Below, piece by piece: positions 15,143 to 23,897 of a stretch of 64,000 bases of DNA (position 1 is its first letter; every line of letters begins with the position of its first letter). This DNA comes from Alcanivorax sp. (GTDB lineage: Bacteria; Pseudomonadota; Gammaproteobacteria; Pseudomonadales; Alcanivoracaceae): contig CP051239.1 of NCBI GenBank assembly GCA_017794945.1, positions 2,160,692-2,224,691 of the forward strand. The letters are read 5' to 3'. The translations under genes were made by a program, and so were the position numbers. Under the pieces are notes generated by a model. That model was not told where the DNA came from, made no database searches, and saw only the letters and a program-made list of their open reading frames with translations.

Positions 15143-17526
15143 CGGCCGTTGGCGATGCCCCTCAGCGCACCGCTGAGGGCCTCGTCCAGACGGCGCAGAT
15201 TCACCGGCTTGGCGATGTGGCCGATCATGCCGGCGTCGTGGCAGGCGGCGATTTTGTCCGGCACCGCGTGGGCGGTCAGGGCGATCACCGGAATCACCGG
15301 CAGGCGGCCCTGGCGCTGCAGGTCCTGGATCGACCGGGTGGTTTCGAAACCGTCCATGTCCGGCATCTCGCAATCCATCAGAATAAGATCGAACTGCGCC
15401 GGCCGCGACAGCAACACCGCCAGGGCCTCGGCGCCGCTCTCCGCGGTTTCGCACTGGTGGCCCAGCTTGCGGCACAGCCCTTCGGCCACCAGCAGGTTGA
15501 TGTGGTTGTCGTCGACGATCAGCAGCCGGGCGCCGACCACACTGGCGGGGCGTTCCTCCTCCGGCACCGGGGCGTCCTGGACCTTGCCGGCGGGAAGCGG
15601 TAGCCGCACCCAGAAACGAGAGCCGCCCGCCTCGCTGCTCTGAAAGCCGATCTCGCCACCCATGATTTCAGCCAGCTGCCGGCAGATCGCCAGCCCCAGC
15701 CCGGTGCCGCCGTAGCGACGCCGGCTGGTCTGGTCGCCCTGGTGGAAATAGTCGAACAAACGCGATTGCTGGTCGGCGGGAATGCCGATCCCGGTGTCGG
15801 TGATTTCGAACAGCACATAGTCCCGGTTAGCCTCGTCCCGCCGCGCGGAGACCTGGATGCGGCCGTTCTCGGTAAACTTGACCGCGTTGCTGATCAGGTT
15901 GACCAGGATCTGGCGCAGCCGCACCGGATCGCCGACGCAGTACTCACCGAGCTCCGGGTCCAGGGCCTCACTCAGAGTGTTGGCGTTCAGGCGGGCGCGG
16001 TGCTCGAACAGCGCCACGCATTCGCCGATCAGCGCCGGCAGATCCAGCCTGGTCTGTTCGATGGGCATCTTGCCCGCGTCCAGTCGGGAGTAGTCCAGCA
16101 CGTCATTAATCAAATCCAGCAAGGTGTTGCCGGACTGTTCAATCACATGCAGTTGGCGTCGCTGAGTTTCATCCAGATTGGAGTCGCGCAGCATATCCAC
16201 GGTGCCGATAATGCCGTTGAGCGGCGTGCGGATTTCATGGCTCATAACGGCAAGGAACTCGCTGCGGGCGCTAAGGGCCGTGTTCAGTTCATGGGTGCGT
16301 TCCTCCACGCGGCGCTCCAGTGCCTCCTGGGCTTCCTTGTGGATGCGCTCGTTCTCCGACTTCAGAGTGGTCATGCGGTGGGCCAGCGCGAAGGAGAGTA
16401 GCAGCGCCTCGGTGACGGTGCCGAGCTGAAGGGCGTTCTCGATCAACCAGCTGCCGCCGATCAGGTTGAAGGTCTTGAGGATATAGATCACCGACGCCAG
16501 CCCCACGGCGGTAAACGCCAGCAAAAAGAAGCGCGCCGGCCGGTAGCCCTGGCGGATCGACCAGATCGCCAGGGCGATGGCGATGAACGGCCAGGGGAAG
16601 ATGATCGCCGAAGAAAACTGAATAAAAAACGTGAAATTGAGCAGGGTGAACGGGGCAAGAGCGATCAGCGCCAGGCCGGCCAGCATCAATATACGGTTAA
16701 GCCCCGGCGCCGCTTTTTTGAGCTCCAGGAACGAGCAGGAAAAAAAGATCGAAAAGGCCAACGTCAGTAAATTGAGCACCGGCAGACTGCGGTGATTCCA
16801 TTCGCTGGCGCTGGGCCAGAGCCACTGATAGGCCAGCCCCTCGCGGGCGAAGAGGTTCAAGCCGAACAACCCCAAATACAGCACGTAAAGCAGATAGCTG
16901 GGCTCGCGGATGGAGAAGAAAATCAGCAAATTGAACAGGCACATGATCAGCACCGAGCCGAAATAAAAGCCGTAGCTGAGCTTCAGGTAACCGTCATGCT
17001 GATTGAATTCATCCGGGGCGCGAATCGACAACGGAAAGTCGATCACGTTGTCGCCCCTGGCCCGGAACAGAAGGGACCGTTGCGCTTGCTGGGGAATGGC
17101 AAGCGGAAAAACCAACTGATGGTGAGGGAAGGGGCGGTCCGCGAAGGGCACCCGGTCGCCGCTGCGCTGATGGCGCAGCAGGGTGCCCGCCGGGTCGTAG
17201 ACGTACAGATCCAGGTAATCCAGGTGCGGCCGCCCGGCGCGCAGGTACCAGAGCCCGGTGTCGGACTGGTTGTCCAGGCTTAGCAGGAACCACTGGTCCT
17301 GTTCCCGAAACCCCATGGCCGGATAACGGCTGCCCAGCCGCTGGCCCTTGCCGCTGCGCAGTGCCTCCAGTGCCTGTTCGGGCGACAGTTCACCCGGCGC
17401 GGCTTCCAGCCAGCGCAGGTCCGGTGACGCCTGATAGTCAGAGCGCTGCTTTCCCAATTCCAGAGCCTGCACCGTGCCCGCGACAAGAAGAAAGCAGAGG
17501 CCCGCCAACCATGAAGCTCCCTGCAT
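15139..17526 (-). CDS. Hybrid histidine kinase with 7TMR-DISM sensor
   Basis: 795 residues from the ATG at 17526, chosen because GAGGGGG lies 7 bases before it. Order of parts: signal peptide about 1-21, periplasmic DISMED2-type beta domain about 30-170, seven membrane helices about 180-385, a short coiled coil, HisKA with the phospho-accepting histidine about 430 (MSHEIRTPLNG), HATPase about 530-645 (ISNAVKFTENG, DTGIGI, GGTGLGLAI), and a receiver domain from about 667 with phospho-acceptor D718 (LILMDCEMPDMDGF). DISMED2 domains often bind carbohydrates or related ligands. No dedicated response regulator is adjacent, so signalling probably goes through the receiver to a distant HPt protein. 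Confidence 0.94.
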   Translation of the reverse strand: MQGASWLAGLCFLLVAGTVQALELGKQRSDYQASPDLRWLEAAPGELSPEQALEALRSGKGQRLGSRYPAMGFREQDQWFLLSLDNQSDTGLWYLRAGRPHLDYLDLYVYDPAGTLLRHQRSGDRVPFADRPFPHHQLVFPLAIPQQAQRSLLFRARGDNVIDFPLSIRAPDEFNQHDGYLKLSYGFYFGSVLIMCLFNLLIFFSIREPSYLLYVLYLGLFGLNLFAREGLAYQWLWPSASEWNHRSLPVLNLLTLAFSIFFSCSFLELKKAAPGLNRILMLAGLALIALAPFTLLNFTFFIQFSSAIIFPWPFIAIALAIWSIRQGYRPARFFLLAFTAVGLASVIYILKTFNLIGGSWLIENALQLGTVTEALLLSFALAHRMTTLKSENERIHKEAQEALERRVEERTHELNTALSARSEFLAVMSHEIRTPLNGIIGTVDMLRDSNLDETQRRQLHVIEQSGNTLLDLINDVLDYSRLDAGKMPIEQTRLDLPALIGECVALFEHRARLNANTLSEALDPELGEYCVGDPVRLRQILVNLISNAVKFTENGRIQVSARRDEANRDYVLFEITDTGIGIPADQQSRLFDYFHQGDQTSRRRYGGTGLGLAICRQLAEIMGGEIGFQSSEAGGSRFWVRLPLPAGKVQDAPVPEEERPASVVGARLLIVDDNHINLLVAEGLCRKLGHQCETAESGAEALAVLLSRPAQFDLILMDCEMPDMDGFETTRSIQDLQRQGRLPVIPVIALTAHAVPDKIAACHDAGMIGHIAKPVNLRRLDEALSGALRGIANGR

Positions 17527-17649
17527 TAGTGTTCCCCCTCGCAAAGCGTGAACTCCGTCACTGCCCTTTTACCGTATTTAACCGGGCCGGAGGAACGGCT
17601 CCAAGCGCTGATGCTCAAATTACCAACTTCTAACGCAAAGGAGAGGCAC

Positions 17650-18201
17650 ATGAAGATACGAATCCTGAGTAGTGCAATGGTGTTGTCCTGTTCGGTGATG
17701 GCCGGCGGCGCGTTCGCGGCCGGGCCCTATATCGGCGCCAACTACAATCAGATTCAGTACGACAACGACGACGTCGATGAGGACACCCTGAAAGTGGACG
17801 GCGTCACGTTGCGGGCCGGCTTTGAGTTCAATGACTTTATCGCGTTGGAAGCGCGCGGCGGCACCGGCATCGATGGTGATTCCAAAAACGCGCCCCTGGG
17901 TACCTTCGAGTACGACATGGATCACATGTACGGCGGCTATCTGAAACTCTCCGCGCCGCTGTCCGATGCCATCCATCCCTACGTGATCGGCGGCTACAGC
18001 AAAATGAAAGCGGACGTTAAGTACACCGTGGCCGGTGTCAGCACGGACGAGAGCGAGCACTTCGAAGACGAGTCCTACGGCGCCGGTCTGGATTTCAATA
18101 TCACCGACACCCTGGGCGCCAACCTGGAATATATGCGCTATTACGATCAGGACGAGGAGGAAATTTCCGCGGTCAGCGTGGGTCTGCGCTCCGCCTTTTG
18201 A
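17650..18201 (+). CDS. Outer-membrane beta-barrel porin-like protein
   Basis: 183 residues from the ATG at 17650, which has AAAGGAGA at good spacing; the open frame upstream (17548) lacks one. A signal peptide ends with GGAFAAG, cleavage probably after AFA. The mature part alternates strands and acidic turns (GPYIGANYNQIQYDNDD, GVTLRAGFEFNDFIALEARGG, YGGYLKLSAPLSDAIHPYVIGGYS) and ends in an aromatic residue (VGLRSAF), the classic outer-membrane insertion signal. It resembles the OmpW/OmpA-like small 8-stranded barrels often annotated as porin family protein. The ligand is unknown. A terminator follows at 18225. Confidence 0.88.
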   Translation: MKIRILSSAMVLSCSVMAGGAFAAGPYIGANYNQIQYDNDDVDEDTLKVDGVTLRAGFEFNDFIALEARGGTGIDGDSKNAPLGTFEYDMDHMYGGYLKLSAPLSDAIHPYVIGGYSKMKADVKYTVAGVSTDESEHFEDESYGAGLDFNITDTLGANLEYMRYYDQDEEEISAVSVGLRSAF

Positions 18202-18224
18202 TCCTCTCTCACCGCGCCCCCGAC

Positions 18225-18250
18225 AACGCCGGCGTTCGCCGGCGTTTTGC
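18225..18250 (+). terminator. Rho-independent terminator after the barrel protein gene
   Basis: AACGCCGGCG-TT-CGCCGGCGTT forms a 10-base stem (18225-18246) followed by TT. The arms allow use in both directions, fitting the convergent ABC1 kinase gene that ends at 18266. Confidence 0.7.
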
Positions 18251-18265
18251 TGTCCGCGATAACGG

Positions 18266-19591
18266 TCAGCCCGCCCGGGTGAGCAGCTTCTCCAGCCTTG
18301 GCCGGAAGGCCGTCGCCACCCCCAGGTTTTTCATTGTCCAGTAGTGGCCGCCCACCACCCGCTGTACCAGCAAGGTGCGCGAACTGGGCTGAAACTTGAG
18401 CATCTCTTCCAGCGGCGTGCGGCGGGCCTGCTGCACCACGTCCTGGTGCAGGCTGGCCCGGGCGAAATCAAAGGGTGTCTCGGCGAACGCCTTGAGCAGC
18501 AGTGGCACCCAGGCCTGATAGAGCCGGTCGGAGACCTCGCTGTCGCTGCGCCGCGCGCCGATTGCCAACAAGGCCTGGTCCAGGGTCCGCCAGTCGGCAT
18601 CCAATGAGGCGCGCACCAGCGTGGCCATCAGGCGCACGTCCTCTTCCGGCAGCCGTTTCACCGCGCCGAAATCGTACAGCACGATGCTGCCGTCGGTGCG
18701 GAACGCGAAATTGCCCGGGTGGGGATCGCAGTGCACCGTGTGCAACTCGAAGATCTGCCGCCCGATGATATCGAACAGTCGCTCGCCCAGCCGGTTACGC
18801 AGCGCCTGATCAAAGCCGTTGGCGTCGCTGACGTTCTCCAGGGGGACGCCGTCCTCGAAACTCAACGTCAGTACCGTGGCGCCGGACAGGTCGGCGAACA
18901 CGGTGGGGATCACCACATCGTCGTCTTCCGCATGGAAGGTCTGGAACAGGCGCACGTTCTCCGCTTCGCGCAGGTAATCGAGTTCCTCTTCCAGCTGCGC
19001 GCGGATCTCCTTGAACACCGCGTCCAGCGCGCGCTCGTCCACGCGCAGTAAGCTGCCCAGTTTGAGAATGCGCTTGAGGTGCTTCATGTCCGAGTCGATC
19101 GAGGCCTTGACCGCCGGATACTGAATTTTCACCACCACGTCATCGCCGGCCAGCGTGGTGGCCCGGTGCACCTGGCCGATGGAAGCGGCCGCGAAGGGCG
19201 TCTCGTCGAATGTCTGGAAGTAGTCGCCCACCGGGCCGCCCAGCTCCTTTTCCAGCTGCCGCCGGATCACGTGGAAGGGCATCGGTGCCGAGGCGTTCTG
19301 CAGCACCGCCAGCTGCTCGCTGATTTCGCGGGGCAGCACGTCCTGCATTTGCGAAGCGATTTGCCCGACCTTCATGACCGCGCCTTTCATCTGCCCGAGC
19401 GTGGCCGCCACTTCCTGGCCGATATGGCGCATCAGCGCTTCGCGGCTGGTGGCGCGGTCCTGTTCCGACTGAAATAACCCTTTCACCTGATGAGAGGCGA
19501 CGCGGGTGGCGATGGACGTCGTCATGCCAGTCAGTTTCCAGAGGCGCCCGGTGGTGGAAGCGGGGCGCCGTTCCCGTCCGCGTTTTGCCAT
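18266..19591 (-). CDS. ABC1/UbiB/AarF family atypical protein kinase
   Basis: 441 residues from the ATG at 19591 (MAKRGRERRP); the frame extends to 19636 without a better start. The family hallmark KxGQ is visible (MKVGQIASQM), then the Ala-rich loop that replaces the glycine-rich loop (AAASIGQVHRA), the ATP-site lysine (VVVKIQYP), the catalytic HCDPHPGNF segment and a metal-binding DFG (LYDFGAVKRL). Such proteins support ubiquinone biosynthesis or lipid handling. As this is not in a ubi cluster, it is more likely an AarF/ADCK-like paralogue than UbiB itself. It has no obvious C-terminal membrane helices, unlike UbiB. Confidence 0.9.
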   Translation of the reverse strand: MAKRGRERRPASTTGRLWKLTGMTTSIATRVASHQVKGLFQSEQDRATSREALMRHIGQEVAATLGQMKGAVMKVGQIASQMQDVLPREISEQLAVLQNASAPMPFHVIRRQLEKELGGPVGDYFQTFDETPFAAASIGQVHRATTLAGDDVVVKIQYPAVKASIDSDMKHLKRILKLGSLLRVDERALDAVFKEIRAQLEEELDYLREAENVRLFQTFHAEDDDVVIPTVFADLSGATVLTLSFEDGVPLENVSDANGFDQALRNRLGERLFDIIGRQIFELHTVHCDPHPGNFAFRTDGSIVLYDFGAVKRLPEEDVRLMATLVRASLDADWRTLDQALLAIGARRSDSEVSDRLYQAWVPLLLKAFAETPFDFARASLHQDVVQQARRTPLEEMLKFQPSSRTLLVQRVVGGHYWTMKNLGVATAFRPRLEKLLTRAG

Positions 19592-19704
19592 GCTGCGTGG
19601 TCCCGTGATCGAAAAAGCGGTGGCGGATTCGCACACCGTGCTGAAATGCAGAGACTAGTCCGCTGTCCGGCCCCTGTCATCGGGTATTCGGGCCAAAGCC
19701 GGGC

Positions 19705-19730
19705 AAAAAAAAGGGGCCCGGGAGGGCCCC
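19705..19730 (-). terminator. Rho-independent terminator of the phasin gene
   Basis: On the minus strand GGGGCCC-TCCC-GGGCCCC is followed by eight T. It lies 31 bases after the stop of the phasin-like gene. Confidence 0.85.
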
Positions 19731-19760
19731 ATTAAAGGAGAGTAGGCAGAATGTCAGAAA

Positions 19761-20192
19761 TCAGGCGCGCTCTTTCTCGCCGGTGCTGACCAGATCGTCG
19801 AACAGTTTCTGGCTCTGTTCGCGCAGGGTGCTCACGGCGCCCAGGCCGGCGAGCACGAATTCGTTGGTTTCCTCGGCTTTCTCGCCGCGCTCCTGCTTGC
19901 CGCTGGCGACGAACCGCTCGTACAGTTCGTGGCGCTTTTGCGGTGCTTCGTTAAGCAGTTTGCGAGTGCTCACTACCAGGCCGCGACTGGCCAGAAGGGC
20001 CTTGGATTTGCCTTCGGCCTCGTCGCCATAGGCCTCCTGGCCGGCTTGCACGTACTTGTCGTACAGCTCTTCGGAGCTGTCACCGGCTTTGCTGTAGGCG
20101 CCCAGACCGGCCAAGTACAGTTTGTTGCCCAGGGTCTTGGCACGCTGAATCAGGTTGTCTTGCTGGTCGCGAATCTCTTTCAGTTCACCCAT
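19761..20192 (-). CDS. Phasin-like protein with three internal repeats
   Basis: 143 residues, helical and hydrophilic, with no signal peptide. The pattern of a hydrophobic AGLGAYSKA motif (28-36) followed by an amphipathic helix ending LYDKYVQAG is that of phasins, small proteins that coat polyhydroxyalkanoate granules or lipid bodies. The unit recurs as ASRGLVVSTRKL...LYERFVASG (about 68-98) and AGLGAVSTL...LFDDLVSTG (115-138), giving three tandem copies of about 40 residues. No PHA synthase is in the window. In Alcanivorax-type bacteria it might coat wax ester or triacylglycerol bodies, which is inference. It is a monocistronic gene with its own strong terminator. Confidence 0.75.
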   Translation of the reverse strand: MGELKEIRDQQDNLIQRAKTLGNKLYLAGLGAYSKAGDSSEELYDKYVQAGQEAYGDEAEGKSKALLASRGLVVSTRKLLNEAPQKRHELYERFVASGKQERGEKAEETNEFVLAGLGAVSTLREQSQKLFDDLVSTGEKERA

Positions 20193-20437
20193 GATCGTTC
20201 CTCTCTCTTGCTGAGAATGTCGGCGACCGGAGAGGTCGCGCCTTGATGGGCCCTATAGTAGAGCGCGGGATCGAGGGTGGGCGGTGCTACTGTCTGACAA
20301 TAGGACAATCGATAGGGCAATGGATGTGGCACGCTGTGACGGAATTCCCAGCCCGGCCGCCAAGTCAAACGTGGCGGGAACCCGCGCCGAGCGCTTACAC
20401 TCCATAGGAAAGTATTAATCGGCAGAGATAAGAATTC

Positions 20438-20818
20438 ATGATTGAGAAATTCATTGCCAAGGTGCCCAGCCGGATTTGGGCGGACGGGCGTCCGGCCAGA
20501 GCGCGGCAATGGGATGCCGAGTTCAACGTGGCGGCCTGGGCCCGAATCTCCGGGAAGCCGGGCACGGTGCAGTTGTTGGTGCGTTATCTGGACACCAACA
20601 ATGATCAGGCGATTCTGGTCGATGCCGCCGAAGTAAACGGCGATGGCAGCGCCTTGCTGTCCGGGCTGGTTCGCCTGCGGTTTAACGACAGCGTCGAGCA
20701 GGTTCAGGTGTCCCTGCGGCTGTCGGATCCGGGCATGCGCTACGTGGTGGAGGAGCTGTACATGCAGCGGCGCGGCACGGCGCTGCGCCCTCAGGACAAG
20801 TTGATCTCCAACTACTGA
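20438..20818 (+). CDS. Hypothetical protein
   Basis: 126 residues, no signal peptide and no membrane segment. Sequence alternates short beta-like segments (TVQLLVRYLDTNNDQAILVDAAEV, VQVSLRLSDPGMRYVVEELYMQ), suggesting a small beta sandwich. I do not recognise the family. Codon use looks like that of its neighbours. The putative ribosome binding site AGAGATAAG stands before the ATG. It diverges from the phasin gene across 245 bases. No functional guess is justified beyond possible shared regulation with the phasin. Confidence 0.65.
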   Translation: MIEKFIAKVPSRIWADGRPARARQWDAEFNVAAWARISGKPGTVQLLVRYLDTNNDQAILVDAAEVNGDGSALLSGLVRLRFNDSVEQVQVSLRLSDPGMRYVVEELYMQRRGTALRPQDKLISNY

Positions 20819-20850
20819 GACCTTCCGGAATTTCTGTCGAAAAAAGGCCG

Positions 20851-20879
20851 CCGGGCCCGCTCCCCTTTCGCGGGCCCGG
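20851..20879. terminator. Long GC-rich hairpin, terminator for the minus strand
   Basis: CCGGGCCCGC and GCGGGCCCGG form a 10-base stem with a 9-base loop. On the minus strand it is followed after a few bases by TTTTTT (20840-20845), so it could end transcription of the small gene at 20884-21093. On the + strand no T-run follows. Confidence 0.5.
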
Positions 20880-20883
20880 CTCC

Positions 20884-21093
20884 TTACCCCCCTAGATGGG
20901 CCCGCCGCCTTGGCGGCAAGGCCCGTTCCCCCCGACGCTTCGGGTTTTCGGTGCGGTCGTTTCCGGCGGCGGTATCGTCGCCACACTCCAGCAGGGACTC
21001 GGGCCAGTCCTGAAAATCCAGGCCGGTGAGCCGGTTCAGGTTCTCCAGAGCGGTTTCCGGGTGCCGCTTTTCGATTCTTATCACCTTGCTCAT
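20884..21093 (-). CDS. Small hypothetical protein
   Basis: 69 residues: MSKVIRIEKRHPETALENLN, then a segment ending LDFQDWPESLLECGDD, then a basic, disordered-looking tail (GERALPPRRRAHLGG). The first half is well composed and looks like a real protein; the tail could be chance read-through in GC-rich sequence. Support comes from the terminator-like hairpin just downstream and the empty space around it. There is no family recognition and only a weak ribosome binding site (GAGTGA). Another, overlapping minus-strand frame in this area is much longer but has noise-like composition. Confidence 0.45.
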   Translation of the reverse strand: MSKVIRIEKRHPETALENLNRLTGLDFQDWPESLLECGDDTAAGNDRTENPKRRGERALPPRRRAHLGG

Positions 21094-21283
21094 GACGCTT
21101 CACTCGTTGCCTGAGTCAGAGGAAGCGAGAACCATGCCAAGGCATATAAAATTTTTTTTGCTGGAAAATCAGTCGGTTGGCGCTGTCAGGGCCGGGCAGG
21201 GGCCGGAGCACCGGCGCGCGCCGGCAAGATGTGACAATCTTTGCCAGTGGCGCCGGGGGTCGGACAGGGCGGTGCCGACGCGG

Positions 21284-22120
21284 TCAATCGAGGAAGAAAT
21301 CAGGCAGTAACTGGTCGTCGGAAAGCTGCGGGTCCACCTTGTACACCGACAGATCGGTGACGCCGGCCTGGCGGACCACCTCGTCGTCGATAAAGAAGTT
21401 GCCGCTGCACTCCGCCTGGGGCCGGGTGAGGATCCAGTGCGCCGCGTCCGCCATGATCTCCGGCTGGCGCGCCGCCCGCACCGCCATCTCGCCGCCCAGA
21501 TGGTTGCGCACCGCGGCGGTGTTGATGGCCGTGCGCGGCCAGAGCGCGTTCACCCCCACCTTGCCGGCGTATTCGTCCGCCATGCCCAGCACGCACAGGC
21601 TCATGCCGTACTTGGCCATGGTGTAGGCCAGATGGCGGCCGAACCAGGCCGGATTCAGGTTCAGCGGCGGTGACAGATTGAGAATGTGCGGGTTGTCCGC
21701 CCGGCGCAGCAGCGGCAGACACAGCTTGCTGGTCATGAAGGTGCCGCGGCTGTTGACCTGATTCATCAGGTCATAGGACTTCATGGTGGTGGCTTCCGTG
21801 GGGGTCAGGGCGATGGCGCTGGCGTTATTGACCAGAATGTCGATGCCGCCGAACTCGGCTTCGGCCTTGTCCACGGCGGCCTGGACCTGATCCTCGTAGC
21901 GGATGTCGCCGACACACACCAACGCCTGGCCGCCGGCCTCGCGAATTTCCTCGGCGGCGGTATAGAGCGTGCCCGGCAGCTTCGGGTGCGGCTCGGTGGT
22001 CTTGGCGAACAGCACCACGCGGGCACCGTCGCGGGCGGCGCGCACGCCGATGGCTTTGCCGATGCCGCGGCTGGCACCGGTGATGAACAGGGTCTTTCCT
22101 TTCAGGCTGGCGGCGGTCAT
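21284..22120 (-). CDS. SDR family oxidoreductase, HSDL2-like
   Basis: 278 residues. SDR signatures: GASRGIG near residue 15, DILVNNASAIAL, serine in LNLSPPLNL and the YxxxK pair in LAYTMAKYG. The long insert after the cofactor motif (KTTEPHPKLPGTLYTAAEEI) and the motif NALWPRTAI are typical of the hydroxysteroid dehydrogenase-like 2 (HSDL2) subgroup, linked to fatty acid metabolism. The C-terminal SCP2 domain of the animal protein is absent, as usual in bacteria. GAGG lies before the ATG. An AraC-type regulator gene diverges from it 214 bases away and may control it. Confidence 0.88.
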   Translation of the reverse strand: MTAASLKGKTLFITGASRGIGKAIGVRAARDGARVVLFAKTTEPHPKLPGTLYTAAEEIREAGGQALVCVGDIRYEDQVQAAVDKAEAEFGGIDILVNNASAIALTPTEATTMKSYDLMNQVNSRGTFMTSKLCLPLLRRADNPHILNLSPPLNLNPAWFGRHLAYTMAKYGMSLCVLGMADEYAGKVGVNALWPRTAINTAAVRNHLGGEMAVRAARQPEIMADAAHWILTRPQAECSGNFFIDDEVVRQAGVTDLSVYKVDPQLSDDQLLPDFFLD

Positions 22121-22334
22121 GGCCGGATCCTCGGCATCAAGAAGGGAGATTCACGCTAGCAAGAGCGGGCCCGTGGCGGCAATACACAAACCGCCGGGTT
22201 ATGGCTCCCGGTCGGCGAGGACTTGCTCCCGCGCTTGGGAAACGGGTATCTTGTGGCCTGCCTGGTCATTTTGGGCCAACGGAGCGGCTCCGGATCGGGC
22301 GAAGACACAGCTTGGTGAAGACGGGCAATTAAGT

Positions 22335-23348
22335 ATGACGATTCTAAAAATGACGGCGGAGGACTACACCCTGTCCGCCGAATACCTGGGCCCGATGCTG
22401 GAGGCCCTGCAAAAACGGGGCATCGACGAACAGGAGGCGCTGGCCGGTCTGGACATAGAACCGGGCTGCTGGCGCGATCCCAAGGCCCGCGTCACCGCTC
22501 TGACCTTCAAACGCTTCGCCCGGCGGCTGGTGGAACTGACCGGCGAGCCCTGGATCGGCTGGGAGTTGGGCGCCTCCATGCCATTGTCATCGCACGGATT
22601 TCTCGGTTACGCGGCGATGAGCAGCAACACGCTGGGGGACGCCATTGAACTGGCGGTGAAGTTTTTCCGTACCCGCGGCACCATCGTCCAGCTGGAGGCT
22701 TTCGTGGAGGGCGAATGGGCGGTGCTGCAGCTCAACGAGATGCTGTCACTCGGCGAACACGGGCCGCTGCTCACCGAAAGCCTGTTCTCCAGTTTTCACT
22801 TCATGGGGCTGCAGCTGATGCCGGACATCGAGATCCTCGGAGAGCTGCGCTTCGCTTACCCGGAGCCGGAATACTTTTCCCGCCTGCGACCGATGATTCC
22901 GGTACCGATCTATTTCGACTGCGCCTACAGCCAGATGCGCTTCCCCGCCGAGCGGCTGCAACGGCGGCTACGCTTCGCCGACCCGCGCCTGGCGCAGATG
23001 GCCGCCGCCCAGTGCGAGCAGGAGATGGAGCAGATCAAGGCGCCGCCGGCGCTGCTGGGCCAGGTCCGGCGGGTGATGCTGGCGGGTTCCGGCGGCTTCC
23101 CGGGCGTCGAGGAGGTGGCGTCGGAGATGCACATGTCGTCGCGGACGCTCAAGCGCAAACTCCAGCAGCTGGGCACCAGTTACCAGAAGCTGCTGGATGA
23201 TTTGCGCAAGGGCCTGGCGGTGGAATATCTCACCCAGAGCGGGCGTTCCGTGGACGATATCGCCCTGGCGCTGGGCTACTCGGACGCCTCCAATTTCGCC
23301 CGCGCCTTCCGGCGCTGGACCGGCAAGAGCCCGTCGGACTACCGTTGA
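22335..23348 (+). CDS. AraC family transcriptional regulator
   Basis: 337 residues from the ATG at 22335; the ATG at 22350 is an alternative and the long upstream frame is a shadow of the divergent SDR region. The N-terminal part (about 20-200) matches the arabinose-binding-like domain of the OruR/ArgR group of AraC proteins. The C-terminal HTH pair is clear (VEEVASEMHMSSRTLKRKLQQLGTSY, then VDDIALALGYSDASNFARAFRRWTGKSPSDYR). It probably activates the divergent SDR gene or other lipid genes in response to a small ligand; this is inference from position. Confidence 0.9.
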   Translation: MTILKMTAEDYTLSAEYLGPMLEALQKRGIDEQEALAGLDIEPGCWRDPKARVTALTFKRFARRLVELTGEPWIGWELGASMPLSSHGFLGYAAMSSNTLGDAIELAVKFFRTRGTIVQLEAFVEGEWAVLQLNEMLSLGEHGPLLTESLFSSFHFMGLQLMPDIEILGELRFAYPEPEYFSRLRPMIPVPIYFDCAYSQMRFPAERLQRRLRFADPRLAQMAAAQCEQEMEQIKAPPALLGQVRRVMLAGSGGFPGVEEVASEMHMSSRTLKRKLQQLGTSYQKLLDDLRKGLAVEYLTQSGRSVDDIALALGYSDASNFARAFRRWTGKSPSDYR

Positions 23349-23355
23349 ACGGTGC

Positions 23356-23748
23356 TTACAACCTGGCGATAAGATCCGCCACGGCACCGCCCAGCCCGCC
23401 CAGCAGCAGCGTCAGGGTGGCCAGGAAGCCGAGCAGGAAGCCGCGCCCCCGTTCCCGGGGCGATTCCAGATAGGCGTTGAAATAGAGCTGCCGGCCGATC
23501 ACGAATGCGGCCCCCACCGCGGCGGCGGCGCGCGGTTCCAGGTACCAGCCGCACAGCCACAGGGCGGGCAGGAACAATACCAGCTGCTCTACGGTATTGG
23601 CGTGGATGCGCAGGCTGCGCTCGAACAATTCGTGGCCCTGCACCGCCGGCGCGCGGATCTGGTACTTGACCCGGGCACGGCCGACGACAAAGCTGAACAG
23701 CGCGCACTGCAGCAACGCCACGACGGTAATGATGGCAACCCATTCCAT
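23356..23748 (-). CDS. MAPEG family membrane protein
   Basis: 130 residues with four membrane helices (about 3-22, 55-75, 78-95 and 105-127). The MAPEG signature is present as ELFERSLRIHANTVEQL, with the conserved Arg, Asn and Glu. Members include microsomal glutathione transferases and related eicosanoid enzymes; bacterial ones are poorly defined. It lies convergent to the AraC gene with 7 bases between stops. GSH transferase activity is possible but not shown. Confidence 0.85.
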   Translation of the reverse strand: MEWVAIITVVALLQCALFSFVVGRARVKYQIRAPAVQGHELFERSLRIHANTVEQLVLFLPALWLCGWYLEPRAAAAVGAAFVIGRQLYFNAYLESPRERGRGFLLGFLATLTLLLGGLGGAVADLIARL

Positions 23749-23897
23749 GACTTTCCCCTAAGCAGGTATGGTTAAGCCGGCGCCAGGCAGAGAGCGCCGC
23801 TATATTCTTATTTTTGCGCATCATCCTAGAGCGTTTTTCGTACGATCGCATCTTTTGCCGCCGGGATCGGCCCGGTGGCGTGACCACGGAATCGAGA

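Noticed and set aside
20851..20879. Possible REP remnant with words CCCGCGAAAGG and GGGAGCGGG in swapped order
   Set aside because: Too short and in the wrong order relative to the doublet at 36365; more simply read as a terminator hairpin.
20180..21103. 307-codon minus-strand frame across the 20.2-21.1 kb region
   Set aside because: Overlaps the phasin promoter region, the + strand 126-residue gene and the terminator hairpin; composition is not protein-like. The shorter 69-residue frame is kept as a weak candidate instead.
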